Origin: Chitinophagaceae bacterium
GTDB taxonomy: Bacteria > Bacteroidota > Bacteroidia > Chitinophagales > Chitinophagaceae
Reading direction: 5' to 3'
NCBI GenBank assembly: GCA_019752295.1
Contig: JAIEMK010000056.1
Location: forward strand, 1 to 49,480
Length of the DNA: 49,480 nucleotides
Below are positions 1-8,241 of this stretch, piece after piece. Made by a program: the position numbers and the translations under genes. The notes under the pieces are model-generated. The model worked only from the letters and a program-made list of their open reading frames with translations. It was not told the origin of the DNA and did no database searches. Position 1 is the first letter of the stretch; every line of letters begins with the position of its first letter.

Positions 1-1403
1 GTACCGGTACCGTCTGATACGTCATAACCCACATTGAGGACGGTGTGTAAATCAGGTAAGAAATGCAATTTATAATCAACCACAATATTTCCAATACTTC
101 TCTGAACATTACTTCTGTCGTCTCTCTGCATTAACTGACCCAATGGATTTCTTGGAGCAAGTGCTTCCAATCCTGTAGTTCCTATATTATTAGCATTCAA
201 CCACTCCCAGTATCCACCATATCTTGCACTACCAGAGTAAACGGGTTGTGTAGGATCGAAAGAAGCAGCAGCGCCAATAGCACCTTCATTCGCAAAGCGA
301 CTCTTACTAAAAGCTCCTTTTAAGTTGATATCGATCTTTAAATGGTTATCCAATAAAGTTGGATTTAAAGTAAGACCAAAAGAAGTACGTTCTAAATTTC
401 CGGTTTTCAAAATACCATTCTGATTCAGATAACCAATAGAAGCGCGGTAAGGTAAATTTTTTGTACCTCCCGAAATGCTCAGGTTATTATCTGTTCCAAT
501 AGCTGTTTGATAAATTTGATTCTGCCAGTCTGTACCTGATGTACCCAACTTAGAAATGATACTCGCATTTGCATTTGCTTTTACGATTGCAGTAACATCA
601 CTTGCAGAAAGGATATCTGCTTTTTTAGAAATTGTTGCAGAAGATAATTGAGAACTAAAATTAAATTTAGGTTTTCCTTGTTTACCTTTTTTAGTGGTAA
701 TCAGGATAACACCGTTTGACGCTCTTGAACCATAGATAGCTGCCGCAGATGCATCTTTTAAAACTGTAAAAGTTTCGATGTCGTTAGGGTTGATCATGCT
801 CAATGGGTTAGCAACGCCGGAAATTCCAGCATTGCTCAGTGGCAGTCCATCTATTACAATCAAAGGATCGTTACTTGCACTCAAAGATGCGCCTCCACGA
901 ATACGAATAGTACTTCCGGCTCCCGGAGCACCACCGTTTGAAGTAATTGCCACACCGGCAATTTTACCGCTGATTAATTGTTCAGGTGTTGTAATTGCAC
1001 CTTTCACAAAATCTTTTGAGCTTACGGTAGAAACCGAACCCGTTAAATCTTTTTTACGTGCAGAACCATAACCAATAACTACTACTTCACTTAAAGCAGT
1101 GTTGGCTTGTTCCAGTTGAATTAAAATTGTTCCGCTAACGATACCTACTTCTTTTGTTACATGGCTTACCGAAGTAATCACCAGTGTAGTTGCTGAAGCT
1201 GGAACTTTTAGGCTAAAAGAACCAGAAGCATCAGTTGATACTCCAATTTTTGTTCCTTTAACCAACACAGAAGCCCCTGCAAGCGCGCTTCCGTCTTTTG
1301 AATCTGTTACCTTTCCGGTAACCACTTTGTCTTGAGCTATAGCCGGCATCGCAAATGCAAGCATTGCCGTAACCAAGACTAATAGCAATCGTTTGATGTT
1401 CAT
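1..1403 (-). CDS. SusC/RagA-type TonB-linked outer membrane receptor, N-terminal part (cut by window edge)
   Basis: Reading leftwards from an ATG at 1403, the frame stays open to the window edge, so about 467 N-terminal residues of a roughly 1000-residue family are visible. They begin with a signal peptide ending AMPAIAQ, followed by a carboxypeptidase-like beta-sandwich (VVTGKVTDSKDGSALAGAS), a TonB-box-like stretch (LSEVVVIGYG) and a plug domain with RIRGGASL and AAAIYGSRASNGVI. These are hallmarks of SusC receptors, which import oligosaccharides across the outer membrane together with a SusD lipoprotein. SusD would normally lie next on this strand, beyond the left edge. The amylase gene lies 121 bp upstream on the same strand, suggesting starch or malto-oligosaccharide uptake. 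The substrate is inferred from that neighbour only. Confidence 0.95.
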   Translation of the reverse strand, partial: MNIKRLLLVLVTAMLAFAMPAIAQDKVVTGKVTDSKDGSALAGASVLVKGTKIGVSTDASGSFSLKVPASATTLVITSVSHVTKEVGIVSGTILIQLEQANTALSEVVVIGYGSARKKDLTGSVSTVSSKDFVKGAITTPEQLISGKIAGVAITSNGGAPGAGSTIRIRGGASLSASNDPLIVIDGLPLSNAGISGVANPLSMINPNDIETFTVLKDASAAAIYGSRASNGVILITTKKGKQGKPKFNFSSQLSSATISKKADILSASDVTAIVKANANASIISKLGTSGTDWQNQIYQTAIGTDNNLSISGGTKNLPYRASIGYLNQNGILKTGNLERTSFGLTLNPTLLDNHLKIDINLKGAFSKSRFANEGAIGAAASFDPTQPVYSGSARYGGYWEWLNANNIGTTGLEALAPRNPLGQLMQRDDRSNVQRSIGNIVVDYKLHFLPDLHTVLNVGYDVSDGTG

Positions 1404-1524
1404 AAATAGTGGTTTTTGTATATAAATATTTATCTGAAAAATGTTTGGATTTGCCTTTATAAAATGCATTAACCAGGAGCAGGAATTAAAGTCATAGTAT
1501 TGAATTTTAATGATGGCATGTATT

Positions 1525-4422
1525 TTATTTTTGGATGACTAACTTCTCTATTTTTTGTTTTCCGTTCACCAATAACTGTAGCAAGTACAATCCGTTTGAT
1601 ACCCCTGCAATTGAATTAACAGAACTATTCAAACTCACTGTATGAATTCCTTTCGACTGATATCCTTTATAAACAGAGCTAATGCGATTTCCCGATACGG
1701 ATAAAACATTAATCGAAACCTGTCCGCTCTCAGGCAAGTCGTATCTGATGGTTGCATTCTGACGTGCAGGATTGGGGGCAATTGTCATCTGCATATTCAA
1801 ACTGATGGGGCCTGAAGGAATGATAGCAGTTGCCACAGAATTCTTTACATCTTTGCTAGTGTACACATAATACTCGCCCGGCTGCAGATTAATGGTTTCC
1901 AAAGCGCCGGTAGCAGCCCGGGTGGTTCCTGTTAAATAACTATACCAAGTTCCTGTACTTGGAAATGTAACTGAAACAGTAGAAGCCGCTACATCAAAAT
2001 TTCCAATCACTACAACATTCAAAGAGTCTGAAATGAGTTTCAGCCATTTTGCTGTACTCGCCAGATCATAACTTGAATTGCTGGTAGTAAATGTGGTTAG
2101 ATAATTTGATTTTAGTTTTAATGCAATCAATTGTGCATATACATTGTAGAGCGACTTGCGGTTTACATTATTATAATAGTCCCATTTAATCGGCTTGGTG
2201 CTTAATCTGCAATTGTTGGGATCAACAGTTACGCCATCGCTGCAAGTATTGATAGAATAATCATATCCTAACTCACCAAACTGCCATAACAATTTTGGGC
2301 CCGGAATCATTGCCCAGAATGCAGTTGCCATTTCGTTACGCTTGAGTGCAGTTGCCGGATCTTTTACATTGTAAGAGCCTGCAGAGCTTCCGTAATTGAT
2401 ATTTTTATAATTCAATCTTTCTTCATCATGGCTTTCCATGTAGCCCACCAAATGCGGCTTAGACCAACCTCTTGTAGGGCTATTAAATACAACGCTTTGA
2501 AAATCCGATCCTGTAGCGTATCCCATTGTAGATTGGTTGAAACTATAGTTAGCATTACCCCAGAGCAACATGCCGTAATTGGATAATTCAATTTCTTCCT
2601 GATTTGCTGCAAAATGCTCCAGAATACAATATGCATTTGCAGATTGCGTTTGCATTTTATCATAGATTCTCTTCCAAATAGCTACCCTGCTTGCATCATA
2701 ATTACCCCAAGCACCTACATCGGAAGGATTATTGGTTTGCGTAAATCCTTTTGAAAGATCCCATCTAAAACCATCTACTTTATAATTGGTAAGCCAATGA
2801 TCCATTACTCTGTCCACAAAATCTTTTGTAGCCTGTGATTCATGATTAAAATCGTAGCCAACATTGTATGGATGTTTTGCAACAGGATTAAACCAAGGAC
2901 TGTTTGCAGCGGGCCTATTATTTGCCCCATCCCAGTATAGTTGCACCATGGGTGATTGTCCGAATGAATGGTTCATTACCATATCCATGATCACAGCAAT
3001 ACCCTGACGATGACATTCATCAATGAACTGCCGCACAGCAGTTTCGGTTCCATATGCTTTATCAGGAGCAAAATAAAAACTTGGATTATATCCCCAACTA
3101 TTATTGCCTTCAAACTCGTTAAAAGGCATCACTTCGATTGCGTTTACACCAAGTCTTTTTAAATAAGTAAGTGTATCTTTTACTGTTTGAAAATTTTGTG
3201 TTGCCACAAAATCTCTGATCAGTAATTCATAAATAACAAGGTTTCTTTTATCGGGTCTTGCAAAGTTGGTAACCTGCCAATTAAAAGCAGGCTTTGCTGT
3301 TTGTAATACACTAACAATGCCAGTTGTTTTTCCGGTTGGATACGCTTTTAAATTCGGATATGTTGTTGCTGAAATATATTGATCGTTTGAAGGATCTAGA
3401 ATTTTTTCGGTATTATAATCAGCTACTTTTAAAGTGCCGTCAACAATATATTGATATGCATATTCCGCTCCTGCAGTAAGTCCTGTAATACGAAGCCAGT
3501 AAGTAGTTCCATCTGGCGTTTGGTTCATTTGATATTTACTTGCTTCTGTCCAGTTATTAAAATCACCAGCCACCGAAACCCTTGTCTTTAAAGGCGCGTA
3601 GAGCACGAGCGTAGCAGATGTATCTCCGGGTTCATAGTTGATTCCCTGTTTTACACCGGCAGGTAATGCCGCTATATTAGTTCCTCCTGCAACAAAAAAG
3701 TTGAGTGTATCTCTTGTTGTAATTCCTGCATTAGTTGCTTCGGCAATAATAGTTTGCGTACCGCTTGCTGCAATAGTACTGCTGCCTGTAATAGTTGTTG
3801 ATGCTGCCTGAGTTGCAATCTGTGTTCCATTGAAATACAATTTCAGGTCCGACGACAAACTACTTTTTGCAGTAACCGCAATTGCATCACCTACTGCTTT
3901 GGTGATGATATCGGGAGTAAGTGTATAATTAGGTTGACGGAATGGATCTGTTATACGAACATAATTGGCGTTATCATAAACCGGAATGTACATATCACTT
4001 CCATCAGTATTGGCTAATTTAGAATTGCCATTTCCATTTCTGAAAAGAACAGCAATTTTTAAAATTTTTTCCGATGCATTAGTAACTCCAAAAAATGTTC
4101 TGAGTCCCCCTGTAATAGTAAACTTCCATTTATTGCTTCCGAGATAAGTACAGAGTCTGTCTGTACCCGGTGTAGCCCATGCGTATTTTACATACTGCCA
4201 ATTAGTAGGTCCGGTACTCAATGAAGTAATCAAACCAATATGCACATATATATCAGAAGTAGGTGTATAATTTAGAATGCCTTTGTTACCATAATTGGCA
4301 TCACACACAATATCAATGTTGCCGGTATTGTCTTGAATAAAGTCTGGGGTGGTCGATAACAACTGTGCATGCCCAAAAATTGCAGTGCAGAATAAAACTA
4401 TCAGCAGGCATGTTTTTTTCAT
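1525..4422 (-). CDS. Secreted GH13 alpha-amylase-family glycoside hydrolase with T9SS C-terminal tail
   Basis: This 965-residue protein starts with a signal peptide (about 1-20, ending GHAQ). It then has beta-rich N-terminal modules (about 25-250), a CBM48-like segment (about 265-350, VSVAGDFNNW) and a GH13 barrel (about 395-850). The conserved GH13 regions are readable: DMVMNH (480-485), GFRWD with the probable nucleophile Asp555, EHF with the probable acid/base Glu602, and ESHDEER with His665-Asp666. The last 90 residues (IAPNPARQNATIRYDL..., ending KLVIQK) form a type A type IX secretion sorting domain, so the enzyme is probably exported to the surface or medium. It would cut starch-like alpha-glucans for the SusC-type receptor encoded just downstream. 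Exact specificity (amylase, pullulanase or maltogenic) cannot be read from the sequence. Confidence 0.93.
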   Translation of the reverse strand: MKKTCLLIVLFCTAIFGHAQLLSTTPDFIQDNTGNIDIVCDANYGNKGILNYTPTSDIYVHIGLITSLSTGPTNWQYVKYAWATPGTDRLCTYLGSNKWKFTITGGLRTFFGVTNASEKILKIAVLFRNGNGNSKLANTDGSDMYIPVYDNANYVRITDPFRQPNYTLTPDIITKAVGDAIAVTAKSSLSSDLKLYFNGTQIATQAASTTITGSSTIAASGTQTIIAEATNAGITTRDTLNFFVAGGTNIAALPAGVKQGINYEPGDTSATLVLYAPLKTRVSVAGDFNNWTEASKYQMNQTPDGTTYWLRITGLTAGAEYAYQYIVDGTLKVADYNTEKILDPSNDQYISATTYPNLKAYPTGKTTGIVSVLQTAKPAFNWQVTNFARPDKRNLVIYELLIRDFVATQNFQTVKDTLTYLKRLGVNAIEVMPFNEFEGNNSWGYNPSFYFAPDKAYGTETAVRQFIDECHRQGIAVIMDMVMNHSFGQSPMVQLYWDGANNRPAANSPWFNPVAKHPYNVGYDFNHESQATKDFVDRVMDHWLTNYKVDGFRWDLSKGFTQTNNPSDVGAWGNYDASRVAIWKRIYDKMQTQSANAYCILEHFAANQEEIELSNYGMLLWGNANYSFNQSTMGYATGSDFQSVVFNSPTRGWSKPHLVGYMESHDEERLNYKNINYGSSAGSYNVKDPATALKRNEMATAFWAMIPGPKLLWQFGELGYDYSINTCSDGVTVDPNNCRLSTKPIKWDYYNNVNRKSLYNVYAQLIALKLKSNYLTTFTTSNSSYDLASTAKWLKLISDSLNVVVIGNFDVAASTVSVTFPSTGTWYSYLTGTTRAATGALETINLQPGEYYVYTSKDVKNSVATAIIPSGPISLNMQMTIAPNPARQNATIRYDLPESGQVSINVLSVSGNRISSVYKGYQSKGIHTVSLNSSVNSIAGVSNGLYLLQLLVNGKQKIEKLVIQK

Positions 4423-4455
4423 ATTGGCTATCTTGTATGCAATCGTTTGCGATAC

Positions 4456-4478
4456 TAATGTGTGAAATTAACACATTA
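4456..4478. promoter_or_regulatory. Candidate regulator operator 1 (upstream of amylase)
   Basis: A perfect palindrome has 8-bp arms TAATGTGT and ACACATTA around a 7-nt centre. It lies 34 bp upstream of the amylase start and directly downstream of the Nudix-type regulator gene. Its core is TGTGT-N7-ACACA, shared with two other sites nearby. Binding by the adjacent regulator is inferred. Confidence 0.65.
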
Positions 4479-4487
4479 CTAACAAAG

Positions 4488-4506
4488 TTGTGTATTTTTT
4501 ACACAA
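4488..4506. promoter_or_regulatory. Candidate regulator operator 2 (upstream of amylase)
   Basis: A second perfect palindrome has 7-bp arms TTGTGTA and TACACAA. It has the same TGTGT-N7-ACACA core as operator 1, and the two centres are 30 bp apart, close to three helical turns. Two sites on one DNA face would suit cooperative binding or a loop. Confidence 0.6.
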
Positions 4507-4578
4507 AAAAATAATTTTTTTTATCCCCTTCAAATGCAGCGTTTTTAAAAAGAAATAGTCTTAAAAAGTGCTTTTAAA

Positions 4579-5316
4579 CTAAAAGTCTATCCCAATCCAT
4601 TTCCGCTTGCTTTTCTCATACTTTTCAAAATTGAATTTGTACAACTTGCCCGGGCGGTGAGGCACATCCTGCTCCATTTCGTTGATGTCGATAAGCAGGT
4701 CCATTGAAGCAAATTTTTTGCGGAAATTCCTCCTGTCAAGGCTTACAGCTAGTATGGCCTCATAGAGATTCTGAAGTTCCCTTAAAGAGAATTTTTCTGG
4801 TAACAGATTGAAACCCAATGGATGTTCTTGAATTCTTTTCTGCAACCAGCTATAACATTCGTCTACAATTTCCTTGTGGTCGAAGGCCATATCCTTAAGG
4901 GTTGATACGCTATGCCAATTCAGATCATTGTCATGAATTTTTAGCTGATGGTGGTTTATATTCAATAAAGAACAGTAAGCAACGGTAATTACACGTCCCC
5001 CGGGGTGACGGTCAGGATGGCTAAAAGCACGAACCTGATCCAGAAATACATCATTCATCCCGGTACGCTCTTTTAAAACCCGGTAAGCGGCATCATCCAA
5101 CTCTTCATTGTCTTTTACGATATCGCCTAATAACGAATAATGACCCTTATAATATTCCAGATCACTTTTAATAACTAGTACCTTTAGTTTATTTTCTTCA
5201 AATCCAAAGATGGCGCAGTCTACGGTGAGAGGGACTTTGGGATATTCGAGAACTAATTTTTTGGCATCTTTTATTAAATGCTCATGTGGTTTTTCTGCAG
5301 CAGTTTTTCTTTTCAT
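4579..5316 (-). CDS. NrtR-family-like transcriptional regulator (Nudix-like sensor plus winged helix)
   Basis: The 245-residue protein has a Nudix-fold domain (about 25-160) followed by a C-terminal winged-helix region (about 165-235, including LREL.NLYEAIL and RRNFRKKF). This is the architecture of NrtR-type regulators, which in several bacteria control sugar or NAD genes by binding a metabolite in the Nudix pocket. The Nudix box is degenerate: where catalytic enzymes have RELxEExG this protein has RVLKERTG, so it probably senses rather than hydrolyses. It lies 156 bp upstream of the amylase on the same strand, with two palindromes in the gap and a third, weaker one in its own upstream region. 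That pattern suggests it controls the amylase/SusC locus and itself. The effector is unknown. Confidence 0.85.
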   Translation of the reverse strand: MKRKTAAEKPHEHLIKDAKKLVLEYPKVPLTVDCAIFGFEENKLKVLVIKSDLEYYKGHYSLLGDIVKDNEELDDAAYRVLKERTGMNDVFLDQVRAFSHPDRHPGGRVITVAYCSLLNINHHQLKIHDNDLNWHSVSTLKDMAFDHKEIVDECYSWLQKRIQEHPLGFNLLPEKFSLRELQNLYEAILAVSLDRRNFRKKFASMDLLIDINEMEQDVPHRPGKLYKFNFEKYEKSKRKWIGIDF

Positions 5317-5389
5317 AGTAGCAATAAGTTAGAGCCTTGGGCAAGCACCCTTTATAATCGAAATGGTAAGGTACTAAATTTTATAATAA

Positions 5390-5406
5390 TGTGTACCTTT
5401 TACATA
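5390..5406. promoter_or_regulatory. Candidate regulator operator 3 (between regulator and ligA)
   Basis: TGTGT-N7-ACATA matches the core of operators 1 and 2 with one arm imperfect. It lies 74 bp upstream of the Nudix-type regulator start and 54 bp upstream of ligA, in the divergent promoter region. Autoregulation is the simplest reading. Confidence 0.45.
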
Positions 5407-5460
5407 GTAGGATTCAATAAATAACTTCCAGTCCCTAACTTTATCGCCCAATCTTTTTTA

Positions 5461-7566
5461 ATGTATACAGCCGCTCAAACTCAGTTCCTACAAGCCATCA
5501 GTAAGCAGTTTTTAAATGAGCCCTTGCATGAGAATGCGCTTACCGAACAATTACAAAATCTGAAAGACGTAATTCGTTTTCACGAATACCGCTATTATAT
5601 ATTAAACGAACCCTTATTGGCCGATACAGAATATGACCAACTCTATAAGCAATTAGAAAATTTTGAGAAACATCACCCCCTTCTAATCTCAGCAGATTCA
5701 CCCACACAAAGGGTTGGCAATAGTTTGAATCAAAGTTTTCAAACGGTTCCTCATCTGGTGCCAATGCTTAGCCTCGATAACAGTTATAACGCAGAAGACC
5801 TTCGGGATTTCGACAGGAAAGCCCGCGAGTTAAGTGCTGTAAATGAAATAACTTATTGCATAGAACCAAAATTTGACGGGGCAAGTATTTCGCTGATTTA
5901 TGAAAACGATCAACTACTAAGAGGTGTTACCCGGGGTGATGGAGTGGAGGGTGAAGAAATAACCACCAATATCAAACAGATTCGCTCTATTCCGCTTACT
6001 GCAAAATTTTCTGAATATGGAATACAGCAAATTGAAATCAGGGGCGAGATCATTATGAATAAAGATGCTTTCGCTAATTACAATAATTACCTGATAGCAC
6101 AGGGATTCAGCCCTCTTGCCAATCCACGAAATGCAGCAAGCGGAAGTTTAAGGATGAAAGATCCCAAAGAAGTGGCGCAAAGAAATTTAAATGCTTTTCT
6201 GTACCATATTAGTTATTACTCCAGCATAGATGGCAAGCCGGTGGAAGCATTATCAACTCACGCTGGGTCGCTACAAGTATTGTGGGAACTGGGTTTCAGG
6301 AGTCCTCAAAAAGAAAAGCGTGTTGTACAAGGTATACAGCCTGTTATTGATTATTGTTTGGAATTTGAGAGCAAAAGAGATGAACTGCCTTATGAAATTG
6401 ACGGGATGGTGGTGAAAGTAAATGAATTGTCGATGCAGGATCAACTCGGCATGACTTCGCATCATCCGCGCTGGGCAATTGCATTTAAATTCAAAGCCCG
6501 CCAGGCAACTACCATCTTGAGGTCAATTGAATTTCAGGTTGGCAGAACGGGGGCCGTTACTCCTGTTGCTAAACTAGATCCTGTGTATTTAGCGGGAGTA
6601 ACCGTATCCAGTATATCGGTACACAACGAAGAATATATCAGAGAAAAGGATTTGAAAATTGGAGACCATGTACTGATAGAAAGGGCAGGTGATGTAATTC
6701 CCCAAATTGTAAAATCTCTAGCTGAGCTCAGAAGCGGAAAGGAAACATCAATCGAATTTCCCAAAAATTGTCCTGTTTGTAACAGCGAATTATTTAAAGA
6801 AGAAACCGAAGCAGTTTGGCGCTGCATTAATATTGAATGCGAAGCGCAGGTGGTTGAAAAGATGATTCATTTTGTAAGTAAGGACGCCATGGATATCAAA
6901 AGTTTTGGTGAAGCCAATGTGCGCAAGTTTTATGAATTGGGATATTTGAAAGATATACCAGGCATATATCAATTGCCCTTCGATAAAATAGCTTCGCTGG
7001 AGGGCTTTGGAAAAAAAAGTATCGAAAACCTTCTGCAGGCAATTGAAGCATCCAAACAACAACCATTGCATCGATTGATCTATGCACTGGGCATTCGTTT
7101 TGTAGGAGAAACTACCGCAAAAACCTTGGCAAATGCTGTTGAAAATATCTACGATTTTATTTCAAAGGATGAAGCTTCCTTATTATTATTAGAAGATGTT
7201 GGAGTGAAAGTTGCCAAAAGCATTCACGGTTTTTTTCAGAACGAACAAAATATTGAAATACTACGTCAGCTTGAAGCCTTGGGATTACAAATGAATAATT
7301 CAAAAAAGGAAGCCGCAACCACGAATAGTCTGGGAGGGCAAACCTTTTTATTTACAGGAAGCCTCAACAAACTAAAAAGATCTGAAGCCGAAGAATTAGT
7401 AGAACAAAACGGCGGTAAAATTGTTAGTGGCGTAAGCAGCAAATTAAATTACCTGATAGTGGGCGAAGACGCTGGCAGCAAATTGGAAAAAGCAAAAAAA
7501 ATAAATAGCATTCGGATTCTTACGGAAGAAGCTTTTTTAACTTTAATTCATCAAAATCAATCATAA
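5461..7566 (+). CDS. ligA: NAD-dependent DNA ligase LigA
   Basis: This is a full-length bacterial ligase of 701 residues, which seals nicks in duplex DNA during replication and repair using NAD+. The adenylation motif EPKFDG places the nucleophilic lysine at 137. A four-cysteine zinc finger (Cys437, 440, 455, 460) is followed by helix-hairpin-helix repeats (about 500-600, with GFGKKS and LEDVGVKVAKSI) and a C-terminal BRCT domain (about 622-701, LVEQNGGKIVSGVS). Length and domain order are typical. It is divergent from the Nudix-type regulator and is followed after one base by a DUF2461 gene, so the two are probably co-transcribed. Confidence 0.98.
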   Translation: MYTAAQTQFLQAISKQFLNEPLHENALTEQLQNLKDVIRFHEYRYYILNEPLLADTEYDQLYKQLENFEKHHPLLISADSPTQRVGNSLNQSFQTVPHLVPMLSLDNSYNAEDLRDFDRKARELSAVNEITYCIEPKFDGASISLIYENDQLLRGVTRGDGVEGEEITTNIKQIRSIPLTAKFSEYGIQQIEIRGEIIMNKDAFANYNNYLIAQGFSPLANPRNAASGSLRMKDPKEVAQRNLNAFLYHISYYSSIDGKPVEALSTHAGSLQVLWELGFRSPQKEKRVVQGIQPVIDYCLEFESKRDELPYEIDGMVVKVNELSMQDQLGMTSHHPRWAIAFKFKARQATTILRSIEFQVGRTGAVTPVAKLDPVYLAGVTVSSISVHNEEYIREKDLKIGDHVLIERAGDVIPQIVKSLAELRSGKETSIEFPKNCPVCNSELFKEETEAVWRCINIECEAQVVEKMIHFVSKDAMDIKSFGEANVRKFYELGYLKDIPGIYQLPFDKIASLEGFGKKSIENLLQAIEASKQQPLHRLIYALGIRFVGETTAKTLANAVENIYDFISKDEASLLLLEDVGVKVAKSIHGFFQNEQNIEILRQLEALGLQMNNSKKEAATTNSLGGQTFLFTGSLNKLKRSEAEELVEQNGGKIVSGVSSKLNYLIVGEDAGSKLEKAKKINSIRILTEEAFLTLIHQNQS

Positions 7567-7567
7567 G

Positions 7568-8239
7568 ATGTTACAAGCAAGCACCTTAAAATTCTTACAA
7601 AATCTTAAGAAAAATAATAGCAAAGAATGGTTCGATCTGAATAGAAAAATTTATGAATCAGCTAAAACTGATTTTGCCGATTTGGTGAATGATGTTATCA
7701 AAAGCTTTGGGAAAAAAGATGCAGGCATTGCAAATCTTTCTGCAAAAGAATGTGTTTTTAGAATCAACAGAGATGTGCGTTTCAGCAAGGATAAAGCTCC
7801 TTACAAAATAAATATGGGAGCAAGCATTAGCGCAGGTGGAAAGAAGTCGCCGCTCGCAGGATATTATTTTCATCTGGAACCGGGTGGTAAAAGTTTTGCC
7901 GGAGGGGGGCTGTATATGGCTGAACCGGATAAGCTTAAAAAAGTAAGACAGGAAATAGATTATAACTGGGCTGAGTTTCATAAAATTCTGTTGAATAAAA
8001 AATTCAAAGAGCAATATGGAGATCTGGATAAATCGGAAGGAATGACTCTTGTGAGGGAACCAAAAGGATATGAAAAAGAGAATCCAGCTATCGATTATAT
8101 TAAATTAAAAAGCTGGGTTGCGCTCACGCCAATTGCCGATAAATCATTAACCGAAAAAGATTTGACCAAAACTATCTGTACTGCCTTCGAAACACTTCAG
8201 CCGCTGATTATTTTTCTCAACAAGGCGTTGACAGACTAA
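7568..8239 (+). CDS. DUF2461 family protein
   Basis: The 223-residue protein matches the DUF2461 (TIGR02453-type) family by pattern. It has an N-terminal LKFLQNLKKNNSKEWFDLNR, a central RDVRFSKDKAPYKINMGA and a glycine-rich YYFHLEPGG.SFAGGGLYMAEPDKL. The biochemical function of this widespread family is not established. It has no signal peptide or membrane segment, so it is probably cytoplasmic. It begins one base after the ligA stop and so probably shares its transcript. It ends 2 bp before the convergent nnr gene. Confidence 0.9.
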   Translation: MLQASTLKFLQNLKKNNSKEWFDLNRKIYESAKTDFADLVNDVIKSFGKKDAGIANLSAKECVFRINRDVRFSKDKAPYKINMGASISAGGKKSPLAGYYFHLEPGGKSFAGGGLYMAEPDKLKKVRQEIDYNWAEFHKILLNKKFKEQYGDLDKSEGMTLVREPKGYEKENPAIDYIKLKSWVALTPIADKSLTEKDLTKTICTAFETLQPLIIFLNKALTD

Positions 8240-8241
8240 TA

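Noticed and set aside
778..1071. A 97-residue plus-strand frame inside the SusC-like gene
   Set aside because: It is antisense to a clear SusC plug domain with coherent coding sequence.
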